Shown here: positions 1 through 11,585 of the stretch, in pieces | Position numbering within the stretch: the first letter of the stretch is position 1 | Layout: every line of letters starts with the position of its first letter | Assembly: GCA_023630585.1 (NCBI GenBank) | Contig: CM042551.1 | Span: 18,231,001 to 18,295,000 of the forward strand | Reading direction: 5' to 3' | From: Cranoglanis bouderius | Lineage: Eukaryota; Chordata; Actinopteri; Siluriformes; Cranoglanididae | DNA length: 64,000 nt | The notes under the pieces: generated by a model | What the model was told of the DNA's origin: nothing | What the model saw: only the letters and a program-made list of their open reading frames with translations | Database searches by the model: none | Translations under genes and position numbers: made by a program

Positions 1-1364
1 GTGGGATGCTAGTAGCGTTAACAGCTGGTTAAGTAATTAGTCACAGCGATCTTAATTTGTAAGCCACTCAACACGGTGGCTGAAAAGACTAATCAATCTC
101 AGATAATCGCTCTCTGTGTAACGCGCTGTTGGTAGGTCCATCCAGGCTTTATCATAGAGAATGTAATCTTCAGTACAAACCTTGTGTTCATAACTCTGAA
201 CCGATTTTATTTGTGTTGCCTTTCCACAAGCAGGCGTCAATTTTAAAATCTGTCAGAAAACAAAACACTTGTCTTGTATGTCACTGTTAACATAAGATAA
301 ACTCAGACGGATCTCGAGGCAAATCTGATTTGCATAAAAACGTTTTAATGAGGCCCCTTTCATGCATCGATTAATATTTCAGGTAAATATAAAATCACGT
401 CCAAATCACTTGAGAACTTCTGTAGCTCTCTAGACTTTTTATTGTTCACAATCTTTAGTAACGTCCTACAATAATGTATTCAGTCCCTCCAGGATTGAAC
501 GCAAAATCCGCAATCTTCGGAGGAGCTTGCAATTTTTCAAAATTACCGCAGATTTTCTGTAGATTTGGGCCAAGACGCATCATGTGACGTCATCACAACG
601 CGCATTCAGCCAAAGCCCTCTTCGATCTACATGCGTCGAACACGAGTACAGCTAAAAGGTCTCATTTACCAACAAACATCACTCCGAAAGACCGTGCAAA
701 ACAATTTCGTAAATTGCATAGCACATTTTGAGAAAAAAAATCAGCAGCAAAATCTAGCATTTTTGGCCACGACAATCACAAACAAACTGCGAAATCCTTT
801 ATAAAAAGTAAATAACAAAAAAAAATCTAAGTGAAATATTTTTTGTACCAGACTCCACCTTTTTTTTTTTTTTTTTTTTAATTTAGGCTTTTATAAACTA
901 TTTTTCGTTTGTTTTTAAACTAGTGGGTTGGGTTTTTTCGGGGGAATAAGATTTTTATTTTTATTATTATTATTATTTTTTTTACCTCATTACATCATGC
1001 AGTGGTCCCAAACATTGTAAATTTTGTATGTTCAGACATGACATTCTCAAAAAAAAAAAAAAAAAAAATTTGTCTTCATTAGATATTTTAGGACATTTTT
1101 GGACATGAGAAGATTTATTTATTTTATATATTTCAAGAATACTGTTTTTAGCCTTTTTTAACTTGTGGACAACCCATTTGCTTTTTAATATTTAGACAGA
1201 ATCAATATTCTTATATTATGCCATTTTAAGTGAAAAAAAAAAAAAAAATCTTTAGAATCTGGATGTGTACAAATATGCATGAAAGGGTTAAACGTATTCA
1301 GCAGATGTATGGCATGATGATGATGAAGAATTACCAACAAACCATTTCTTGCCCGTTTCTCCAG
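1..1364 (+). other. tmem184a: Intron of tmem184a (3' part) with repeat debris
   Basis: This is the intron before the penultimate tmem184a exon; the upstream exons are outside the window. It ends in the acceptor TTTCTCCAG at 1356-1364. It is AT-rich with many A and T runs. About 481-803 resembles a dispersed fish repeat (CCTCCAGGATT... AACGCAAAATCCGC), one frame of which reads TPKDRAKQF, like a hAT-related protein fragment. No coding exon was recognised in it. Confidence 0.7.
481..803 (+). repeat. Dispersed repeat, possibly hAT-derived
   Basis: The stretch starts with CAGTCCCTCCAGGATTGA and carries several variants of a 'cgcaaaatccgcaa' motif, a pattern I recognise from dispersed repeats in fish genomes. 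One frame near 690 reads TPKDRAKQF followed by a stop, similar to BED/CGG-binding proteins derived from hAT transposases. Short open frames here are degenerate. Family assignment is tentative. Confidence 0.4.
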
Positions 1365-1562
1365 GCATGATCCTGGCCATCCTGGAGCGCTGTGGCGTGA
1401 TCCCAGAAGCACTAGTTATAGACGGGCACGAGGTGGGCGCAGGGACGGTAGCGGCCGGCTGGCAGAATTTCATCACCTGCATCGAAATGTTCTTCGCTGC
1501 TATCGCACTCCGTTACGCCTTCACGTACGACGTATACCAGGAGAAGAAGAGCCAAGCTCCAG
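1365..1562 (+). CDS. tmem184a: tmem184a penultimate exon
   Basis: 198 nt, entering with two bases of a split Gly codon (G|GC) and leaving with one base of a split Asp codon. It encodes the last transmembrane helix (FITCIEMFFAAIALRYAFTY) and the start of the cytosolic tail (DVYQEKKSQAP). The donor is CCAG|GTTGGC, a weak match to consensus. Confidence 0.9.
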
Positions 1563-2726
1563 GTTGGCATGCTGCCTAGCAATCTGACTACCTTTCTGTG
1601 TTTACACTTTTGCTGTTGTAAAGACGGCTTGCCAGGCTACTTCAGAGGAGATGGGCACGGAGTTATTTCTCTCATTGGGGTGGCTGCAGACAGCAGGAGT
1701 CAGGGTTCAGAGCAACTATATAAAGATCGGCTCTCCTCTGAGGCAGGGAGAGTGCAAAAAAACAGACATCTGTGGCACAGCATGTGGCATAAGAACAATT
1801 CATTTGAGGGTAAAGATAAATTGATACCATTTTAGACACTGGGTTTTTTCTTCTTCTTAGCTTTCAGATTCAGTCTTAGTGTGTGGGTGATGAAGCAGAC
1901 AAAGAAGAAACTGCTTTTGGAGAGTGGGGTCTTTTCATGTCTTTTTTTTTTTTTTTTTTTTTTTTTTTCCCTGCCAAGAGTTTTAAAAGCACCTTTGTTT
2001 GAACCCTCAGTCCTGTTTGGCAGTGTGCAAGGTTTCGGGTTGCGCAGAAAATTTCTGTTTAATATTCTCCAATCTCAGCGCTAATGACATTGTGGCCCCT
2101 GAATGTTAAGCACTTCATTAGACCTGTATTATGATTCAATGCATTCTGCATGAAATACAGCTCAAATTCTCCATTTCATTGGTCTGCCTGTGTGGGTTTG
2201 AATGCCAAATAATGAAATCTCAAAAAAGTGGGGAAGCTGATGTCACTTGTAAATGAACAGAATATTCTGTCGGTAAATTATTATTGCAGCTTAATATACT
2301 AGCGCTTTGCTTTTAAACGCCTCGATTAGCAGCCCGTGCGATGTCACATACCTACAAATAACTTCAAATCTGGCTAAAACTGGACCCTGGAGGTAAGAAG
2401 GTAACGCTTCGACTGATCTAATGACCTTTTGCTGCTGGGGAAAAGGTCAGAAGAGGGCACGTCTCTGCAGAGGAGCGTGTGGTTTGAGTGGGCCTATCCT
2501 TCTTTTCCTGAAGCAAACCAACCGCAGGCTGAAGCTCAGTGAGTGAGTGTGCTGACCCAGACTTAACAATCCTCCACTGCACATCACACACCTTCTTCTG
2601 ACCCTCAAACACATGCTATACTGAAATAATGGAGCAGTCCTTTATACTAATATCAGGAGTGTAAGGACTCCCTGTGGTCCACTAGAGGGCAGAAGAGGAG
2701 ATGGCAGGTATCACCGTGGTAGCAGT

Positions 2727-2757
<31 letters not shown>

Positions 2758-4604
2758 GGTCGTCCGATCTCTCATTCATCAGTAAGAGCAAGATGTGCTT
2801 AGATGGAGCTCTTCATCTGAGATTACACCAGGCTGCCCTGAGTAACATCCTTTTATAAAGCCATAGATGAACTGTGCACAGGAGCAGCAAGGTTGGGGAT
2901 TTTTTTTTCTTTTTCTTTCTCTACTCACTGAACATCTCTAACATTAGAGAAGTGAAGCAGGAGAGTCCACATCAGGGAGCACTGGGACAAGGTTCAAACA
3001 TTTTTTTTAATCCAAGCTTCTGTTTTGACAGCAGCCAGGTCATAGTGTGGCCGTGCTCCTGGCAGAGCTTGCTCACAAAACTGAAAATAATGCATTGTAA
3101 CTCGCGCTTGGCAGAACCTTATGTGACTGTGAGGACTCATAATAGTTAAAAAAAAAAAAAACAGGAAAGTTTATAACGTTGTATGCCTTTCAGTTGCATT
3201 TTACCTGTCTATACTTGTTTTTATGCCCATGGGTCATCAGAATTGATTTAAGAAGAAATTTGCCATTGCATTGTTTTTCATTTCTTAATGTAACGGGTTG
3301 TAAGTTATATTAAATCTATACAGTTGCGTTCGTAGGTTTACATGCACCTTAATAATTAAAAAAAAATAATGAGGGATCATAAAAATTGCATTTAGTTTTT
3401 TATTTAGTTCTGCCCTGAATAAGCTATTTCACATAACCGATGTTTACATATAGTCCACAAAACACAATAATAACTGAATTTACACAAATGAACCAGTTCA
3501 AACTGGTTGTAAACTTTTGAAGATCTTTATTATTATTTTTTTTTCATTTAGTACTGCCCTTCAGAAGCGACATAAGATATTTACATGTTTACAAGACAAA
3601 ATAATAACAATTTACACCAATCAACCTTTTCAAAATTTTACACCCCCCTGGCTCTTAATGTATCGTGTTGCCTTCTTAAGCATCAGTGAATGTTTGCACC
3701 TTTTGTAATAGTTGTGTACGAGTCCCTCAGTTATCCTCAGTGTGAAAAGATGGATCTCAACATCATATAGTCACTGTTGGAAAGAGGTCAAATATGCAGA
3801 AGATGCTGGAAAAGCAAAGAATGTGCAGGACCTGGAGGATTTTTCTGAAGAGCAGTGGGCAGTTTAACTGCTCAGGACAAACAAGGGACTCATGAACAAT
3901 TATCACAAAACATGAAAACAGTCGTTGATCATCCAGGTAACAACACACAGTATTAAGAATCAAGCGTATGTAAACTTTTGAACTGGTTCATTTGTGTAAA
4001 TTCAGTTATTATTGTGTCTTGTGGACTATATGTAAACATCGGTTATGTGAAGTAGTTTATTCAGGGCGGTACTAAATAAAAAACAAACAAATGGAAAAAA
4101 AAAAAAGTTTTTTTAATTATTAACATTTTGCAGATTGTGCAAGGTGTATGTAAACTTGTGACCTCAACTGTGCCTATACCTAGAGAGGTCTCTAAGTACC
4201 TTTTTGTTTAATAGGGCAAGGCTCCTCGGTGTAGGATGAGCTCAGACGTTTTGTGCATTCTACATCACTGATCATGCTGAGAGATGAGAGATAACTTAAA
4301 AACAACAGCAAAAACATTTTTTGTTGTTGTTTTTATCATTAATAGCAATTAATTATTCTTTTTCTTTATAGATAATGTCGCCCCCATGCACAGCATCTCC
4401 AGCGGACTGAAAGAGACCATCAACCCTGGAGACATGGTGCAGGACGCCATTCACAACTTCTCTCCAGCCTACCAGCAGTACACGCAGCAGTCTACGCAGG
4501 AGGTGGTGCAGCCGAGCCAGAACGGCAAGCAAGGCCCTGCCGTCAGCAAGAACCCGAAGAAGTCTGACAAAATCACCCTGATCGACACGGACGATGAGTT
4601 CTAA
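1365..4604 (+). CDS. tmem184a: Transmembrane protein 184A, C-terminal part (last two exons)
   Basis: CDS = join(<1365-1562, 4372-4604). The exons encode the last ~142 residues of a TMEM184 protein (OST-alpha superfamily, multi-pass membrane protein; mammalian TMEM184A is linked to heparin binding and vesicle traffic). Visible are the GMILAILERCGVIPEA loop, the conserved GTVAAGWQNFITCIEMFFAA segment forming the last membrane helix, then the cytosolic tail SISSGLKETINPGDMVQDAI and HNFSPAYQQYTQQST, ending in an acidic DTDDEF. Splice sites are AG|GC (1364/1365), G|GTTGGC (1562) and TATAG|AT (4371/4372); the split codon gives Asp. The stop is TAA at 4602-4604. TMEM184B is the alternative, but adjacency to mafk and ints1 as in human 7p22.3 favours A. 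The N-terminal two thirds lie outside the window. Confidence 0.9.
1563..4371 (+). other. tmem184a: Last intron of tmem184a
   Basis: 2.8-kb GT-AG intron. It holds a Tc1/mariner-type inverted-repeat element at 3322-4170, poly-T runs (about 1940-1968 and 2730-2757) and otherwise unremarkable AT-rich DNA. No exon or RNA gene was recognised. Confidence 0.75.
3322..4170. mobile_element. Non-autonomous Tc1/mariner element with long terminal inverted repeats
   Basis: The element begins CAGTTG directly after TA (3320-3321) and ends CAACTG. About 190 bp at each end are imperfect inverted repeats: the 'GAACCAGTTCAAA' and 'TTTGAACTGGTTC' blocks near 3490 and 3980, and 'TATAGTCCACAA' against 'TTGTGGACTATA'. 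The centre (3520-3960) keeps no readable transposase. A 5'-truncated copy lies at 14739-15089. Confidence 0.75.
4372..4604 (+). CDS. tmem184a: tmem184a last coding exon
   Basis: The acceptor is TTTCTTTATAG|AT. It encodes DNVAPMHSISSGLKETINPG and on to LIDTDDEF, then TAA at 4602-4604. The tail lacks a membrane segment and is rich in Ser, Gln and Lys before the acidic end. An antisense open frame over it (4353-4727) is a shadow. Confidence 0.92.
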
Positions 4605-4623
4605 AGAGCAGCTGTGTGTGTAA

Positions 4624-4655
<32 letters not shown>

Positions 4656-5950
4656 ATATATAGGGGAAAGGGGAACCACAGGTACAGAGAACATCTTCCA
4701 AACCCAGACAGATGTATTCCAGACCACATAATGTGCGACGTTTAAGGTTACATAATCCCAGATTAATCCGAGTCTTCTACAGCCTCCCGCTCATAAACGC
4801 ATGTTAATATCGAACGTCTACCAAATTCCAGTGAATTCATTAGGTGATAAGGAAAGGATTAGCAGAATTATCACACACAGGGTTCTACTTCTACTGTGAA
4901 GAAAAAGCCGCAGGTTTTGCAGTCGCAGCTTAATCAATTTGCCCGTACGTCATCCTGCTCTGTTCAAGCTGACAGAATGTTGTTGGGATCCCGTGTGACT
5001 CCTGGCTGCGTTACAGAACAACCTAAGCGTGAAGGAGGTGTTCAGGAAGCTCCGACTGACTGGAGCCAACACTTCACAGAGCGCCTCCTTTGAAGTATTT
5101 ACTCGGCGGCCCTCAGATTCGGTCTCCCGATGAACAGAAGCGTCTCTCAAAGACGCTCTGGTTTTGGAGCGCCACACTTCAAACTGTTTACCTGGGCTCT
5201 TTGAAACACTTCACATCTCCTGCATCAAGGACACAATGAACGGCTTAAGAACGTCTCTTGCCTGACGAGGAAGCTTTTGTCATTTTTCTTCTTACCTTAC
5301 ACTCTTAAGCATCTCTAATCCTATCCGAACAATTCAGCAGTCTTATAACTTCCTTTGATAATATAGTATGTTTTTTTTTTTTTAATTGTAAATAATTTGT
5401 ATATAATTATTTAGTTGCACAGGTGACGATGGGAAATGTAAAGGTTAATATAATGTTATTGTGAAGGAATAATTAGTTCATGTGTTGTACTGATTAACGG
5501 TATCCACTGGTGTTGCTTCACATTCAGTTTTTTTTTTTTTTTTTCTCACTAACATTTTTAAATTCTTTTTAAAAAGATCATTTAAGCCAAACACGCCATA
5601 TCTTTGTTTTTTTTTTTTTTTTTAAATGAGCAGTATATATTGAGTGACGAAGCTTGAAATGATTTACGAGTCTTTTAAATATAGCAAATGGTTATTATTC
5701 ACAGCTGCACCATTTAAACATGACAATCAGTCAATATTGGCTCTTTTAATTCGGTTCATGCAGCTCCGTTATAAAGGCGATCAGTTCTTGTACACCATGT
5801 TCATAAAGTATTTGGAAAGTTTCTTGCAATGTTTTACCTGGGCTTGTCATATATAAACAGTACAACATCCTTTAAATGAAGTTAAGCTGCTGTTGATCAT
5901 TTCTAGATTGAAATAAATGATAACGTGAAATAAAATGAATGAAACTGAGG
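4605..5950 (+). other. tmem184a: Probable tmem184a 3' UTR
   Basis: The sequence after the stop carries a short (GT)n/(GTAT)n tract (4615-4660), several T runs, and AATAAA at 5912-5917 and 5929-5934, the likeliest poly(A) signals before the MITE at 6041. The 3' end is inferred, not shown. Confidence 0.45.
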
Positions 5951-6040
5951 GATAGTAGATGTTTATAAAGGGATGTGTTTTTTTGTTTTTTTTAGGTTGT
6001 TTTGAGTTTTTTTTTTCCTCCATGATTTCTACATTATCAC

Positions 6041-6838
6041 TGTGTCTCAATTCGCCTACTTATACTATGCAATAAAAGGATATACTCTTTTTTTGTGAAG
6101 GAAAAAGTACATACTTTTGAGTGTGTAGGAAAAGGAGTATGCAAGTACTGGGACATACTAACACGTCATGTAACAGAAGAGAATGTTGTTGCCTAGTTAC
6201 GCACACGGTCACCGTAAACAAACTCCTCGTCGCATTTCAGCTTTTCTTCATTCATTATATCATTTATACCAGTGGTTCTTAACCAGGGGGTCGCGAGTTG
6301 TACACAGAGGTTCCCAGAGAAGCCACTGGTGGATTTTTTTTTTTGGATCTCTGTGCATGCCAAATACCGAGAACTGAGTGACATGGCATAGAAATAAAAA
6401 AAACTCTCATTCGAATCGACCTATCTCTGTGAGGCTGTTTTTCCAGCGCTGGTGTACCCAAAGAACAAGTGTAGAGCCAGACTCAGGGGGTCAAGATGAT
6501 TTTGTCATGTCAAAGTGGGTCGAACTCACAAAAAGGTTAAGAACCTTATTATACTATATAATTTAATTCACCATTCCCTTGATTTATTTTTCCACATTTC
6601 ATTTATACCTCTCTAAAATGTACCATGTTTGCAGGTTGAATTCAGCATCACAAAACTCCTCCTCCCTCATACACGGAGTTGTGGGCAATATTGGCTGAAA
6701 AAGTGTCCACAGATCCACGCTACCGGAAATAGTAGACCATCCAGGTACCTTTTGGGATAGTCATTTCAACATACTACGATTTGAGACACACTAATTCTCA
6801 TCCCGGATACTATTTAGTAGGCGAATTGGGACGCAGCC
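6041..6838. mobile_element. hAT-like MITE (carries a nested element)
   Basis: The left end TGTGTCTCAATTCGCCTACT (6041) and the right end GTAGGCGAATTGGGACGCAG (6818-6837) are inverted repeats of a fish MITE type. Subterminal matches continue (for example TACTATG against its complement near 6775). No transposase is present. It lies between the convergent 3' ends of tmem184a and mafk and is interrupted by 6272-6546. Confidence 0.65.
6272..6546. mobile_element. Short inverted-repeat element nested in the MITE
   Basis: It is bounded by GGTTCTTAACC (6274-6284) and GGTTAAGAACC (6535-6545), perfect 11-bp inverted repeats. These termini, followed by AGGGGGTCGCGAG, are typical of small hAT-type fish elements. 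Its position inside 6041-6838 shows it inserted later. Confidence 0.6.
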
Positions 6839-6869
6839 TGCGAGTACCTTGTGAAAAATCACTCACTGC

Positions 6870-9800
6870 CACCTGTTAATTGAAGAAGCTTTATTGAAAA
6901 GTACAAAATGGACACTGCATACTATGTACAGGAATAATTTACTTTCTTATATTCAGCCAGAGTGGAAAAAAGAGCACGAGTGTATTTGTACATGAGGGTA
7001 GTTCATTGACAGAAAGTAAATAAATGAATGTAAATACAATAATTTAGAGGTTGGAGGAGAAAAAAACAAAAAAAAAACACACAAATCAAAAATAAATATC
7101 AACTTTCAAGTGTGATAGATATACACAGATTTCTGTAATGGTGTAAATCATATGATATGATTAATCTAAGCCTAGGTTTGCTGCCTTTCATTGCTGTATT
7201 TAAAAATCGCTGTTCGGGATTTACGCCTCATAAAAACTTTCCAAACCTTTTGTCTGTGGTTGGCCATTTAAACAACCCACTACGTTATCCTTTCCTACAG
7301 TACATAAACAGTATCAAGCTCCTTATAGGCACTGCTGTTCTCGAGTATCAACAACTTCTTCTGTTACCGTTTCATTCAACCTTAACATGGACAACTACTG
7401 CACAGGGTAAACATTTGGAGCAGCATACCATACCTTATGGAGTTTTTTTTCCCCTCTGTGTTTATAGGCAAGTGTGTTCAAGAGCACTGGTTAAAGTTTT
7501 ATGTGCGTTCATGGTAAATAGCTTTAAGGACTGACTGAGCGTGTATATAATATATACTTTCAAAAAAAATAGATATAGTAAAATATGTATAATATAGAAT
7601 AATTTAACCTGTTCAGCCAGAAAAAGGCCACATACAGCATACATAGAATATGAAGACCAAAAAAAAAAAAAAAAAAAAGTACCCACTTAGTGAGAACAGC
7701 ATCTCAAGTATGCTAAGAGATGAGAGAAATGGAAAAGGGGGCTATATGGAGAATCTGGTACAGAAGAGTTCGCCTTTGCCCAGCAGATAATTAAGCCATC
7801 AGTGGAGTTCACTGGAGGTTAATGTCCTTTCTCCAAAATTAAATTACACTCTCTATCCAAACTGGCCAACTAAACACTGGCGACTATGTTGGAGGGTTTC
7901 CTGTCCTCTTGTTCTGACTGTAATGTGGCCTTATTAGAATAATCTCCACCTTATCAGCAACCTCTGCCTGCAATAAGATGTCGGTGTGTTTAATATTCTG
8001 ACAAACAAAAATACATTAATTCAATTTCTTGGTCCATAAAAGTAACAGTGCCACGTTCATCCCAGAAGTGTCTTCACCGGATTCACCAGCATTTGTTCAC
8101 AGCATTTTGAGAGCTCACCACTAGAGGTCAGTATAAGTCACAGACAAGGGTTGGGTTTTTTTTTTTTGTTTGTTTGTTTTGGTTTGGTTTGGTTTTCAAA
8201 TGGAAAAGATCAAATTGAGCTGGAATTCATAAAGAGGAACTGATAGTAGGAGTGAATGGGGAAATTAACTCCTTCTATGGAATAGGAAGTGGGAAAAAAA
8301 AAAAAAGTAGGCATGGGGGCTGGGGAATTTCTGGGCTTTTTAACTGTGACATTTATTTAGAACTGCATGTTGTAAGTCAAAGTACCCACACACGTCTAGA
8401 GCCAGTTTGAAATGTCGTCAGCCCATCATCTCAATGATGCCTTGCAAAAAAAATAAATAAATAAAAATACTGAAATGACACCTGCACCTGTTTACAGACA
8501 ATAATGTGATTTACGTAAATCCACAACAGCATCTGAGAAGCAAGAGCACTGGATCACCATAAACACTGATATGTTCACTGATTAGAAATTTACAATGAGG
8601 GTTTTGTAAGTAGGATGGCTACTGTCCAACAAATTAGAGCAGGGGGAAAAAAAAGTGTAAATGTGTAAATCTCTGAACTTCATACTACTCCCAAGATATG
8701 CAGGTCATGCCCGAAACTGTATAAAATACAAAGAAAATCAGCAGGGAAAAAAAAAAAAACGACAGAAAATAACAAACTGAAATAGCATTTGGATATGAAA
8801 AGGACATATAAAACACTGAGAAAAGATTCAAAGTAATAAGTATGCCAAAAAAGCACAGCAGTAGGCTGCAGAGCCAGGGCTAGCAGCGGCCTACACAGCA
8901 GCACAGTTTTTCCCCTAACTGCCTCGCCAGGGTAGAAGGAACAGTCATAGTCACTTGGGTAAAAGAGAATCCTGATTGCACGTGTAACTCACAACTGGTC
9001 ATTTCTCTAAGAAATCAATCGACAGAACGAGCGTTTACACGTACTGTAGGCTTCACATTAACCTAATTCTGGCATGTGCTTTGAAAGGACGCTGCACGTC
9101 GAGTCACGTCATAAACACCAGGATCGTCTTTACCCAAGAGCCTGTCTCGAATTATTTGCGATTCATAAACGTTAAATCGGGGCTCCCAACACCGGCAGTG
9201 CCACCTCTTGTGACCTAGCAGTAGGAATGCTTTCTAAACGGACGGAATTCTCGATGCGAAATTGAAGCCGAGGTCTTCGGTTCGCTCGTTTTTTTTTTTT
9301 TTTCGTTCGTGAGGCGATAGCGAATCTGTAATATACAGGTAATAATGGACTTGCATTACTTCTGCCAAGACAGCTCACGTCTCTATATCCAATATGGATT
9401 ACCTTCCATTCGTTATGGCGCTGACGAGGAGAAAGAAAAGGAAAAAAACATACAGGAAAGCAGGTGAATATCTATCCATTCCGTTGATTTTCCATACCGC
9501 TTATCCTACACGGGGTCCCTGCCGGGGAGCTTGGAGTCTATCCCAGGGAACTCGGGGCACGAGGCGGGGGGACAACCCATCGCAGCACACAATCGCACAC
9601 ACATTCACACACTACGGACAATTTGGAAACGCCAATCAGCCTCGGGAAGGAAACCGGAGTACCCAGAGGAAACCCTCGAAGCACGGGGAGAGCATCCAAG
9701 CTCCGAGCACACAGGGCGGGATTCGAACCCCCAACCCTGGAGGTTCGAGGCAAGCGTACTAGAAATTAATGGGGTTTTCTTATAACAGGCTTGTTATAAT

Positions 9801-10797
9801 AGTAGTCAACGTAACTGACGAGCGCCGCCTTTAAAATAAAAAATAAAAAATCCTATGATTTCTTTGTCCTGAATAGTCCTGTATGTACTTCTAATCTTTT
9901 ATAATATTAAACTGTATAATATTTAACAGTAAAAGTATAAGTGCTATTGTAATAGTCTGAAGTTGCTGAGTAAGAGTCGCTCGCTGTTTTTTGTTTTTCC
10001 CCTACAGCTTGTTCCATTTGTTTCCTCATTGTCTCAGTTATAAGAATGTGTAAAGGAAAGAAAAAAAACTATTTTAAAACTAAATCACATGGTTTTAGGA
10101 CTTTGCTGGTCTACCACCAGTTTCTCAAACCCATTAAGCACGCAGCAGATTTTAAGCTTAATTTTAGTCCTGAAATCCTATATGCGTGAGTATAATCTAT
10201 ATACGGCTGGCAAAAGCTCAAGACAAAAAAGATGCTGAAATATACTGTTGCATGTATACACAACATTTTCTTTTTTTTTTTTTTTTTTTTTACATCAGAC
10301 TTCTTCAAAAACAAGCACAGTAATAAGAATATACTGCAAATGCTGTTCTACATTGATCACTTTCCGGTGTAAAATGTAAGATACCACAGGCATCAGGACA
10401 TTCACAGACTGCCATGGCAGGTTCAATCAAGCACTTAATCCCCATGTCTGCAAGTCTCATCTCTGCTAAGTCTCAGTCTGGGTCGGAGAAAAAGGTGAGA
10501 AGGCCAGTGTGCCCTGCCGGTGCCGGGGCTTTAGAGCACAGTGCACAGACAACGTAGACGGTTTTGTTTGTGTACGAGTATGAGTACGAATGTGTGTGTG
10601 AGTTTGTGCAGGAGAAATAGAGAAATTTAAAAAAAAAAAAAAAAATGATAGAGAAAGAGAAGTTATGGTAAAATGGCAGTCTGCCTCCCCATCCCACCCC
10701 TTCAGTCTGATTACTGAGTGTCTTCTCAGTAGAGAATTAGGCTGGGAAGGAACCAGTTTGGACCAGACGGAAGAACTCCTCACTCCTTCCCCTCCCT
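6870..10797 (-). other. mafk: Probable long mafk 3' UTR
   Basis: About 3.9 kb follow the mafk stop on the minus strand. On that strand AATAAA occurs at 6889-6894 in a plausible poly(A) context, just before the MITE. The stretch is low in transposons except one dispersed repeat (9478-9757), as expected for transcribed UTR. A nearer poly(A) signal could give shorter forms. The true 3' end needs transcript data. Confidence 0.45.
9478..9757 (+). repeat. Dispersed teleost repeat
   Basis: It starts about CCATTCCGTTGATTTTCCAT, continues through the ACACGGGGTCCC and GAGCTTGGAGTCTATCCCAG blocks and ends with GGGATTCGAACCCCCAACCC. This is a very common dispersed sequence in fish genomes. The open frames across it (9394-9785) come from the repeat, not a gene. 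The GTTCGAAC-like tail resembles a tRNA B box but I do not call a tRNA. Confidence 0.65.
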
Positions 10798-11232
10798 CTA
10801 TGACGGAGCGGAGCACGGCGGAGACGAGGAGCCGTGGTTGGCTGACTTGACAATGGTGATGACGGAGGTGGTGGCCACCTTGGCAGGTGTGAGCGGGCCG
10901 CATGCCACGGTACGGGCGAAGCACTGCAGGGCCTCGTACTTGGCACGCAGCGCGTCCAGCTCCAGGCGCATGCTGGCGTTCTCACGGGCGAGCTTCTCCA
11001 CCTCTTGCTGCAGCTGTGACTTCTGGCGCTCGAGCTCCTCCTTTTGCGTAACGCGCTTGATGCGGCAGCTCGCGGCGTAGCCACGGTTCTTAAGCGTGCG
11101 CCGTCGCTGCTTCAGCCGCACCACGTCCTCCTTGGTGAGGCCACGCAGGTGCTGGTTCAGCTCACGCACCGACATGGCCACCAGCTCGTCATCACTCAGC
11201 GCCGGCGCATTCTCACCCGCCTCCTTCTTCAC
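10798..11232 (-). CDS. mafk: mafk main bZIP exon
   Basis: The minus-strand acceptor is CCCGATGCAG|GTGAAG, phase 0. The exon carries residues 13-156 and the stop. GC content is clearly higher than in the flanks. Plus-strand frames over it (10838-11316) are antisense shadows. Confidence 0.93.
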   Translation of the reverse strand: MKKEAGENAPALSDDELVAMSVRELNQHLRGLTKEDVVRLKQRRRTLKNRGYAASCRIKRVTQKEELERQKSQLQQEVEKLARENASMRLELDALRAKYEALQCFARTVACGPLTPAKVATTSVITIVKSANHGSSSPPCSAPS

Positions 11233-11554
11233 CTGCATCGGGAGCAGCAGAACAGTTCACAGCTACGGCTATACATTAAGCCTAGTCCTGGATGTACTGA
11301 GTGTAATATGTCATAGAATAAGGACACTTTTTTTTTCTGAAAATCTTTTAAGGTTAAATAAACACCTACAAAGTGCTTCAGTGCTGCTGAAATCTGATTG
11401 GTCAGTGTTGATTCATTTTCTAGAACAGCACAGCTCCAAGGCAAATAACAGATGCATATTAACACATTCATTCTAATACGTTACCGTTTCTATAGTAACA
11501 GTATGTTAAACAAGATGTTTGTTTAGCATTTGTAGAAAGAGTCTCCAGTGTCAA

Positions 11555-11585
<31 letters not shown>

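Noticed and set aside
4353..4727. 124-codon minus frame over the tmem184a last exon
   Set aside because: Antisense of a confirmed coding exon and of a GT-rich 3' UTR (poly Thr-His run).
9394..9785. Overlapping plus-strand open frames (up to 122 codons)
   Set aside because: They translate a widespread dispersed repeat, including its GATTCGAAC tail.
10838..11476. Plus-strand open frames of 80-126 codons
   Set aside because: Antisense shadows of the GC-rich mafk bZIP exon.
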